From contig SFGN01000037.1 in assembly GCA_004556565.1 (NCBI GenBank), positions 1 through 40,172 on the forward strand: 40,172 nucleotides of DNA. Reading direction: 5' to 3'. This document shows positions 34,037 to 40,172 of the stretch, piece after piece (position 1 is the first letter of the stretch; each line of letters begins with the position of its first letter). This stretch comes from Lachnospiraceae bacterium. GTDB taxonomy: Bacteria > Bacillota_A > Clostridia > Lachnospirales > Lachnospiraceae. Position numbers and translations under genes: made by a program. Below the pieces are notes generated by a model. It ran no database searches and was not told where the DNA came from. It worked only from the letters and a program-made list of their open reading frames with translations.

Positions 34037-36853
34037 TTACCATCGTCCGAATCCATAGAAATGACTCTGCCAGTATGGAGAGTTGATGGACGTATACTGC
34101 ACCGGATGCCCACAATGGATCATCTGACCATTGCCCACATAGATTCCGATATGCGTTACCGGAACTCCTGCATCGTAAGTACCTGTAAAGAAGATCAGAT
34201 CTCCTGGCTGTGCTTCTGACTGAGATACCGGCGTACAAATGTCATACAATCCCTGTGCCGTTAATCTTCCTGTATTCCTTACACCTGAATGTGTCAGGCA
34301 GTAACTTACGAATCCAGAACAGTCAAATCCACTTGGCGAATATCCACCCCACACATACGGTGTCCCAAGATATCTCGCTGCTTCATTTAACAAACGCTGT
34401 GCTGCTTCACTGGTATATTCATTGCCGCCAAATCCTGCCCCTTCTCCTGTTTCCAGATAAAAGATCGGGTTTAACCGCTCTCCATTTTTCAGAAGTTCAA
34501 TGTGAAGATGGCTTCCTGTAGAATTTCCAGTATTTCCTACAAGCCCTATCTCATCACCTTTCGTGACGGATGCTCCTGCAGATACACTCCGGCTGCTTAA
34601 ATGTGCATACCGCAGTTCATAGCCTTTACTGTCCTTGATCACAACATAATTGCCATAGCTGTCGTTATAAGCAGAAGTTGTAACCGTTCCGGTCAGCCCT
34701 GCCATTACTTTTGTCCCTTCCGGTGCTCCGATATCCATACCATTATGAAGCTGATTTGCTCCTGATATTGGATGAATCCTGTATCCATAATAGCTGGTCA
34801 CACTGGAATACCAGTTAAAATCAACCGGTGTTGCAAACATCTGCAAGTTGCCTTTTGTATCGTTGTAGGCACTGAACAGTTCTTTCTGGAAAAATCCCAA
34901 CCTGTCCTGACAGATTGACATCAGGTTTCCACTATTTAAGGTGACATTCAGCACATCTACATCTCTTGTCCTGGTCACTTCCACTTCATTGCTTCCATTA
35001 TCATCTGCCAGATAACATTCCCATGTTTGATGTCCATGTGCAGATGCTGCCGCATGACTGTCATAATAGACATCAAACTGTACACCGTATCTTGCGAAAG
35101 CTCCGGTATCTTCTACAGTATATTCGACACCATTCATAACTACCTTTGTTCCCATTGGTACAAACGGATTGGAAGCATCTACCGCTAAGGTATGATTGGC
35201 AGTTGGATATGCTCCACTGGCAGTCGGTCCTCCGCTCCAAATACCACAACAAATTGGGCAGTTACAATACCCACTGGTCACAACCTGTCCCAAAGATTCT
35301 CCAACTCTTACAGTTGCTGTCTCTGTCACAGTCTCATTGACTGCTTCTGTTTCTAACCGATACTGCAATGCAAAAAGAGCATCCAGTTCTGGCTTTACCT
35401 GTTCAAAGGTAAATTCTTCATACTTTGCTGACAGATAACTGATCAGGATAAACGGATCATGCTCAATAGGTCCGATGTTATATCGGTATTCCTCATGTCC
35501 CGGTTCTTCAGATTCCATGTTGTTGATCCGCTCCTGCAGATTAGCTTCCAGCTGTGTATAATACAATTCCGCTTCCCGGATTGCCTGATCCGATGACAGA
35601 TAACTGGTCCCTGTGTAAGTGATTACATTTTGTAAAAACACTGCAGAACATGACGTGACATTCGTTATGATCAGAAACATCAATCCGATCAGAACTGCTA
35701 CACTGATATACACCTTCCGATTTTCTTTAAAGAAGTTGGTGACCTTACCGCCAATCTTCTTAATATAATCAATCGTACCTTTTGTAGCTGTTCCTACTGT
35801 CTGTTCACTTCGCTTCGCTTTGGCATAATCCCATTTGATCTGTTGCTTCTGAATCTGTTTTTTCAGCTTCTTCTGCTCCTGATGGGATGCAGCCTGTGCC
35901 TGTTTCTCTTCCTGTCTTTCAAGTCTGCTTCTTTTTCTGGATGCCCACTGTTTCCTGCGTCTGGCACTTCTCTGTTCCAGCCGGTAAACACCTTCGCCGC
36001 TTTCTTCTAACTTATGGGCACCTTCTACCGCCGCATTATCGTCTTCATTTTTGCTGATCTCACGGTGCAATGCTACGGAAGTTGCACTTCCTGCTTTCTT
36101 GACAACAGAAGTTTTTTCTGTTTTCACAGATTCCCCTTCACCAAACTTCAAACGGGATTTTTTCTTTCCAGGAGTTTCTCCTTCATTTGCCTGATAGACC
36201 TGTGCTTTCTTGGAATGCTGCTTTGCTTCCTTTTTCTTTCTTGCTTCTTCATAAGAAAACTTTTTGGCTTTTTCTTTCTGTTTCTGATGGCGGAAATTGA
36301 CTCCATCCGTATCCATCTGGTTCAATTTCTCCATATCTTTGTCATTTTTCACAGAAGCACCAGTTTCCTCATAAGCAAACTTCAAACGTTGTTTTTGTTT
36401 TGGCTTTTTGCTGCCACCTGTCTGATTTCTCCGGCTGTCTCCTCTGTTTTCTGATAGATCAGCACGTTTTTCTTTCAGTCTCCCTGACTGTCCGGCTTCG
36501 GATTCTTCTGCAAGTCTGGATTCTTTTCCGACTTCAGCACGGATTCTTTTTCTATTTTGCTGTTTACTACTCTGTCCAAAATCCTCACTTTGCTTCTCTG
36601 TCCGTATCAGTTCCGGTGCATCTCTGGATTTTTGCACAGAGGGTCGAATATTTTTCCCACTCCGTTCAGACTGGCGGGGAGACTTATCCACAAGGTTTTC
36701 TTCTTTTTCCCCCTGTTTTCTTCCCATCTGCACATCACCGACACGGTTACTGACACGAACAGAAGATTTATCTGTCAGGTTTTCTTCCACCAGACCATCC
36801 TTGGTCATCTTCTGGACTTTCTTGTCCCTGACTTTCATTCTCTGTTCTGCCAC
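34037..36853 (-). CDS. multidomain cell-wall hydrolase of ICE (CD1108-like: M23 + NlpC/P60)
   Basis: 938 residues. A long basic Lys/Gln-rich cytoplasmic region (1-375) and one membrane segment (VYISVAVLIGLMFLIITNV, about 378-398) place the rest outside. Next is a 3D-like domain (about 530-620: SGYCNCPICC, VEDTGAF, FDVYYDSH). A peptidase M23/LysM-type endopeptidase follows (YGYRIHPISG, HNGMDIG, HLHIEL, about 690-790), then a C-terminal NlpC/P60 domain (FDCSGF with the catalytic Cys near 846; VTHIGIYVG with the His; HCGHP). It would locally open peptidoglycan for the conjugation channel, like VirB1 or Tn916 Orf14. The start is GTG with GGAGGAG 6 nt upstream, 3 bp after the DUF3789 stop. All catalytic residues appear present. 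Confidence 0.9.
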   Translation of the reverse strand: MAEQRMKVRDKKVQKMTKDGLVEENLTDKSSVRVSNRVGDVQMGRKQGEKEENLVDKSPRQSERSGKNIRPSVQKSRDAPELIRTEKQSEDFGQSSKQQNRKRIRAEVGKESRLAEESEAGQSGRLKEKRADLSENRGDSRRNQTGGSKKPKQKQRLKFAYEETGASVKNDKDMEKLNQMDTDGVNFRHQKQKEKAKKFSYEEARKKKEAKQHSKKAQVYQANEGETPGKKKSRLKFGEGESVKTEKTSVVKKAGSATSVALHREISKNEDDNAAVEGAHKLEESGEGVYRLEQRSARRRKQWASRKRSRLERQEEKQAQAASHQEQKKLKKQIQKQQIKWDYAKAKRSEQTVGTATKGTIDYIKKIGGKVTNFFKENRKVYISVAVLIGLMFLIITNVTSCSAVFLQNVITYTGTSYLSSDQAIREAELYYTQLEANLQERINNMESEEPGHEEYRYNIGPIEHDPFILISYLSAKYEEFTFEQVKPELDALFALQYRLETEAVNETVTETATVRVGESLGQVVTSGYCNCPICCGIWSGGPTASGAYPTANHTLAVDASNPFVPMGTKVVMNGVEYTVEDTGAFARYGVQFDVYYDSHAAASAHGHQTWECYLADDNGSNEVEVTRTRDVDVLNVTLNSGNLMSICQDRLGFFQKELFSAYNDTKGNLQMFATPVDFNWYSSVTSYYGYRIHPISGANQLHNGMDIGAPEGTKVMAGLTGTVTTSAYNDSYGNYVVIKDSKGYELRYAHLSSRSVSAGASVTKGDEIGLVGNTGNSTGSHLHIELLKNGERLNPIFYLETGEGAGFGGNEYTSEAAQRLLNEAARYLGTPYVWGGYSPSGFDCSGFVSYCLTHSGVRNTGRLTAQGLYDICTPVSQSEAQPGDLIFFTGTYDAGVPVTHIGIYVGNGQMIHCGHPVQYTSINSPYWQSHFYGFGRW

Positions 36854-36856
36854 TGA

Positions 36857-36967
36857 TTACTCCTCCTTCTTCGGATACCCTTTCCCTGCCTGTAATAAAC
36901 AGAGAAAAGCGATGCCAAAAACAGCACCGCCACTAAAAGTTAATACATATGAAATTGCTCGTAACAT
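36857..36967 (-). CDS. DUF3789 small membrane protein
   Basis: A 36-residue ORF from ATG 36967 to TAA 36857, with AAAGGAG upstream. A single hydrophobic segment (AISYVLTFSGGAVFGIAFLC) is followed by a short basic-acidic tail (GKGYPKKEE). Length and pattern match DUF3789, a tiny protein of Tn1549-like transfer operons. Its stop is 3 bp before the GTG of the hydrolase gene and it follows virB4, so it is operonic. Possibly a channel-assembly peptide; function unknown. Confidence 0.8.
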   Translation of the reverse strand: MLRAISYVLTFSGGAVFGIAFLCLLQAGKGYPKKEE

Positions 36968-36983
36968 TGTTTTCTCCTTTGTT

Positions 36984-39440
36984 TTAACCTGCTTCAGAAG
37001 TCTCCTCCAAGCGGGTTGTCATGATTTTATAGAGGGAATTCTTCGGGAATCTGTCTACAAATGGGATAATGACATTTCCATAAAACAGAAGTCCTTCACC
37101 CTCATTACTGTTGGTTACATAGGACAGCTGGGTTGGTGAGATATTCAGCTGTTTTGCCAGAATCTGCCTGTCTCCGGAAGCCTGGTTCAGCATATAAATA
37201 AAATCTGAATTTTCAAATATATTCTCGATTTCCCTGGAAGACAGCAAATCCTTAATATTCTGAGTGATGCCAGTTGGAATACCACCCCATTTACGGAATC
37301 GCTTCCAGATCTCCACACTATAAGCTGCAGTCTGTTCCTCTTTTAAGAGAAGATGGAACTCATCCACATAGTATCTGGTGGACTTATGGGCAGAACGGTT
37401 CATCGTTACCCTGTTCCAGACCTGATCCTGGATTACAAGCATCCCGATCTTTTTCAACTGCTTACCAAGCTCCTTGATATCAAAACAGACAATGCGGTTA
37501 TTGATATCCACGTTTGTCTGATGATTAAATACATTCAGAGAACCTGTAACATAGATTTCCAACGAAGTGGCCAGTCGCTGTGCTTCCGGCTCTTCCTGTT
37601 TTCTCAGAAGGTTATATAAATCCTCCAGGATTGGCATCTTCTCCGGCACTGGATCGGCAAGATATTCCTGATATACTAACCGTACACAGCGGTCAATGAT
37701 GGTCTTTTCTACCGGCTCCAGTCCATTCTTTCCTCCAACAATCAGCTCACACAAAGACAGAATAAAATCTGCTTTCAGTGACAGTGGATTATCTTCCTCG
37801 GAATAGTTCAGGTTCAGATCCATTGGATTGATATACTGGTCAGATACTGGCGAAACCCGAACTACCTGCCCATGCAGTGCCTGCACAAGTGCCGAATATT
37901 CGGCTTCTGGATCACAGACAATGATATCGTCTTCCGTAATCAGGAAGCAGTTTGTAATTTCCCTCTTTGCTGAGAAGGACTTACCGGAACCAGGTGTACC
38001 AAGAATCAGTCCATTCGGGTTCTTCAGACGTTTCCGATCAACCATGATCATGTTGTTGGATAATGCATTTAATCCATAATAAAGAGCTTCCCCTTCCTGA
38101 AACAGTTCCTGTGTCGTAAATGGCACGAAGATCGCTGTTGAAGATGTGGTAAGCCCTCTCTGAATTTCAATTCGATTGACTCCCAGTGGAATACAGGACA
38201 TGAGTGCTGCTTCCTGCTGATAATCCAGTTGTTTTAAAGAACAGTTATATTTCTGTGCAATTCCCTGCACCTGGAAAATATTATTATCCAGCTTCTGACG
38301 CTTCTTTGCGGTATTCATTACCAGAAATGTCACAAGGAACATTCTCTCATTTCTGGACTGCAGATCTTCCAACAGGTTCTTCGCCTCTTCTCCATAGGTT
38401 ACAAGGTCTGATGGAAGCACGTCCATATCATAACCGGAACGTACCGCCCGTTTCTGCTCTTCAATCTTCATCTTATCCAGATCTGAAATCTTGCTCTTGA
38501 TCATTTTGATTGCTGAACTCTGATCAATGGACTGGATATGAATGTTGACATTGATGCTGTCATCCACATCCAGGAAGTCTGCAAGCATCCGGTCTGTCAG
38601 CTCCGGTGCAAGAATCTGCAGGTAACTCACACTCCCCATCGTTCTTCCCATCATAAATGTCTGATTCTTGGAAAAGTTAAAGGAAGTCGGTGCAATAAAA
38701 TCTTTGGTCTTTAATCCGGTTTCCGGCAGCATCTTATACTGGAACTTAAATGGTTCAATCCGATCCTGGTTGAACACATGATATAGAATCTCCAGCCTTT
38801 CCAGACCATTTAGTGAATGTGCCTGTGCTCCCAGGACCTTAAAGTTGTTTAAGATATCTGTTTCGATTCTTTCAAGCCTTGATCTTGCCACCTTCAGGCT
38901 TTCTGCTTCGATTCCAAAAGTGATATACTTTGTCTTCACCAGACCATTATTTCCTTTTGAAAGCTGATTTTTCAACATAGTACGGTACTCATCACGAATG
39001 GCATTGAAGTCATCGTTCTGATCAGGAATGTCAATGCTTTTCTCAAATTCTGCCACATCCACCTGCTGATTGATAAAGGACAGCTGCACACTGATGGAAG
39101 AATCAAAGTAATTTAAGAAATCACAGTAATTCTCAAATATCGTGGTCTTATCCTCATTTAAAGCAAGCTGATAGTTGATGTCATAAAACTGAATCGTCTT
39201 GGAGAAAAAGTTCTTTGTCACCTGGCAAATACCATCCTGCAGCATCCGAATATACGGAATACTCTGCTGCGCAGTTGTAGGAATATTTTTCTGTTTCCTG
39301 CGGTCCCGTTCCTGCTTCTTCCTACGCTTTTCCTGTTCTCTTTCTTTTCTGCTTTTTTTGTTTCTTCTTTCCTGACGGTTTCTTTTTTCCACCAGGGACA
39401 GACGCTCCTGCTGAGCCTCCTGCTTTGTCTTTTTTGCCAT
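36984..39440 (-). CDS. VirB4-like conjugation ATPase
   Basis: 818 residues from ATG 39440, which has GGAGG 9 nt upstream; a GTG three codons earlier is less likely. The N-terminal part is a very basic stretch (KKTKQEAQQERLSLVEKRNR). Then comes the CagE/TrbE/VirB domain (about 50-400) and the AAA+ C-terminal domain with Walker A GTPGSGKS (about 476-483), a DPEAEYS motif (about 509) and Walker B-like YYVDEFHLLL. It is the motor of the type IV secretion channel, associated with the inner face of the membrane. It overlaps the PrgI gene by about 119 bp in another frame, showing tight coupling. Length is normal for the family; no defects seen. Confidence 0.92.
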   Translation of the reverse strand: MAKKTKQEAQQERLSLVEKRNRQERRNKKSRKEREQEKRRKKQERDRRKQKNIPTTAQQSIPYIRMLQDGICQVTKNFFSKTIQFYDINYQLALNEDKTTIFENYCDFLNYFDSSISVQLSFINQQVDVAEFEKSIDIPDQNDDFNAIRDEYRTMLKNQLSKGNNGLVKTKYITFGIEAESLKVARSRLERIETDILNNFKVLGAQAHSLNGLERLEILYHVFNQDRIEPFKFQYKMLPETGLKTKDFIAPTSFNFSKNQTFMMGRTMGSVSYLQILAPELTDRMLADFLDVDDSINVNIHIQSIDQSSAIKMIKSKISDLDKMKIEEQKRAVRSGYDMDVLPSDLVTYGEEAKNLLEDLQSRNERMFLVTFLVMNTAKKRQKLDNNIFQVQGIAQKYNCSLKQLDYQQEAALMSCIPLGVNRIEIQRGLTTSSTAIFVPFTTQELFQEGEALYYGLNALSNNMIMVDRKRLKNPNGLILGTPGSGKSFSAKREITNCFLITEDDIIVCDPEAEYSALVQALHGQVVRVSPVSDQYINPMDLNLNYSEEDNPLSLKADFILSLCELIVGGKNGLEPVEKTIIDRCVRLVYQEYLADPVPEKMPILEDLYNLLRKQEEPEAQRLATSLEIYVTGSLNVFNHQTNVDINNRIVCFDIKELGKQLKKIGMLVIQDQVWNRVTMNRSAHKSTRYYVDEFHLLLKEEQTAAYSVEIWKRFRKWGGIPTGITQNIKDLLSSREIENIFENSDFIYMLNQASGDRQILAKQLNISPTQLSYVTNSNEGEGLLFYGNVIIPFVDRFPKNSLYKIMTTRLEETSEAG

Positions 39441-39786
39441 CCGGCACACCCTCCTTTTTTACAAGGGTGGAAATCTCCTGATAAAAATTTTCTGTCTTAT
39501 ATGGTCTTACTGACGGACAGATAAACTTCTGTCGAATGATATTTGCCACCACTTTTTCTAAGGGAAGCCCGTCTTTTTCATACATTGCCATGAAGAAAAA
39601 TGGAAGCATGATCGTTACCATCAGGATGGCTGCGATACTGGAACCGATTGGTTTTCTCATGAACAGATAAAACGGAATTCCCACTACTGCGGCAAGTGAA
39701 AAGAAAATCAGCTGCCGTTTTGTCAGATTTAACGCTACTTTTGTTTTGACCTTGGTAAGGTCTTTTGGTACTGGTACATACGCCAT
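39322..39786 (-). CDS. PrgI family membrane protein of the conjugation channel
   Basis: 154 residues. Starts MAYVPVPKDLTKVKTKVALN, then two membrane segments (about 27-43 and 50-69: LIFFSLAAVVGIPFYLF; ILMVTIMLPFFFMAM), FICPSVRPYKTEN, and an extremely basic tail (GKKKQKKQKRKRTGKA). This is the PrgI/TcpE-like VirB3 counterpart of Gram-positive systems that partners with VirB4. The start follows AAAGGAG. The basic tail is encoded in the region overlapping the virB4 start and may bind DNA or membrane lipids. Confidence 0.88.
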   Translation of the reverse strand: MAYVPVPKDLTKVKTKVALNLTKRQLIFFSLAAVVGIPFYLFMRKPIGSSIAAILMVTIMLPFFFMAMYEKDGLPLEKVVANIIRQKFICPSVRPYKTENFYQEISTLVKKEGVPDGKKDKAGGSAGASVPGGKKKPSGKKKQKKQKRKRTGKA

Positions 39787-39809
39787 GGTATGCGCTCCTT
39801 TCCTGCCCG

Positions 39810-40084
39810 CTAATGGGCATTGAATATTGATTTGCTAAGGCTTCCGGTCTTGAATAATGAAAATGCAAGAATCACGGTATAAGCCGCTACTGAAAACATT
39901 GCTGCATGAAGGTCACTGGATATGGTCATTGCATTTACTAAAACTGCATAAATTCCCACACAGACCATCATGAAGAATCCCTGAAATGCCAGTGCGAACA
40001 AGCCTTTTAAATAGTTGTTTCCGATATTGCCCCATTCCTTATTGGTCATGGTGGCAAACGGAATTGGTGCTATGGAAGTATAAA
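39810..40084 (-). CDS. TrbL/VirB6-like channel protein, 3' exon (CD1112-like)
   Basis: The last ~91 codons of a polytopic membrane protein: SIAPIPFATMTNKEWGNIG, then hydrophobic segments LKGLFALAFQGFFMMVCVGI and VAAYTVILAFSLFKTG, ending SIFNAH. I recognise the VirB6/TrbL-type protein that precedes PrgI in Tn1549-like elements. Coding sense begins at about 40084; the sequence upstream does not read as this protein and looks like a group II intron. The rest of the gene must lie beyond the window. PrgI starts 24 bp after its stop. If the intron splices, a full protein can be made; otherwise transfer would be blocked. Confidence 0.8.
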
Positions 40085-40172
40085 GTAGGGTAAGCGCCCA
40101 GCGCCTTACCGTATTGCTACGGCAGGTTTCCGAACGCTCCCCTCCGAACCGGACGTACACCTCTCAGCGTAT
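40085..40172 (-). mobile_element. group II intron 3' end (domains V-VI), rest outside window
   Basis: On the minus strand the edge sequence ATACGCTGAGAGG...GTCCGGTTC (40172-40146) matches the last 27 nt of a 34-nt domain V. It is followed by a second hairpin with a GCAA tetraloop (CCGTAGCAATACGG at 40122-40109) and GGGGAGCG pairing with CGCTTACCC, which suits domain VI. The A at 40091 is 7 nt from the predicted 3' end (...CCCTAC, 40085), the usual branch-point spacing. Coding of the TrbL-like protein resumes just after. The catalytic triad and the reverse transcriptase ORF are off the window. Confidence 0.75.

Noticed and set aside
33997..34113. 39-codon N-terminal extension of the DUF4315 gene
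   Set aside because: No ribosome site at 34113 and it overlaps the hydrolase gene in another frame. The ATG at 33996 has AAAGGAG and the family start.
39810..40160. 116-codon ORF starting at 40160 taken as a full gene
   Set aside because: The first ~25 codons come from the intron-like sequence, with no ribosome site. Only 39810-40084 reads as the channel protein.

Overview
The window looks like accessory DNA from a low-to-mid GC gut Firmicute, probably a Lachnospiraceae or close Clostridia relative. The grounds are A/T-rich intergenic DNA with strong AGGAGG-type ribosome sites and a conjugation module of the Tn1549 / C. difficile CTn type. That module includes DUF4315, DUF4366, DUF3789, PrgI, VirB4, a NlpC/P60 hydrolase, a SNF2-like methylase-helicase and a Cna-B/SpaA surface protein. 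Family names come from memory and visible motifs; no search was run. Apart from one transposase, every real gene is on the minus strand, so transcription runs from right to left.

Region 1 (1-5260) is a decayed defence island: an edge-truncated DUF6361-like gene, a broken type I restriction locus (hsdM N-terminus joined to an hsdR fragment with an in-frame stop), and a small XRE regulator. A 1.8 kb IS (2995-4795, 17-bp inverted repeats, 5-bp AATTT target duplication) sits between the regulator and hsdM. Region 2 (5260-23540 and 32313-40084) is the integrative conjugative element (ICE). In transcription order it has a TrbL/VirB6-like membrane protein, PrgI, the VirB4 ATPase, DUF3789, a three-domain wall hydrolase, DUF4315, DUF4366, topB, a 2098-aa sortase-anchored adhesin, small ORFs, DUF5688, a 2443-aa methylase/helicase and a 916-aa YodL-domain protein. 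No ICE relaxase, coupling protein or integrase is visible; they probably lie outside the window.

Region 3 (24222-30912) is the most striking part: a complete 6691-bp integrative mobilizable element (IME) inserted inside topB. It carries a large serine recombinase, a small conserved ORF, an aminoglycoside-resistance operon recognised as aph(2'')-Ib plus aac(6')-Im with its own consensus promoter and terminator, a DUF3847 protein, a hairpin-rich oriT-like region with a MOBQ-type nic-like core, a MobA/MobL relaxase and a TnpW-like small protein. The element is flanked by a 6-bp repeat (CACAGA in the topB direction). Removing it at that repeat rejoins topB in frame as a 690-codon gene. A resistance-bearing IME is therefore nested in, and presumably mobilised by, a conjugative element whose topoisomerase gene it splits.

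A third kind of mobile DNA is at the right edge. The trbL-like gene is entered from upstream by what reads as the 3' end of a group II intron (domains V and VI). Three successive ICE proteins (DUF5688, methylase-helicase, YodL protein) end in a shared IHxKL-type basic tail that could be a common sorting or transfer signal.
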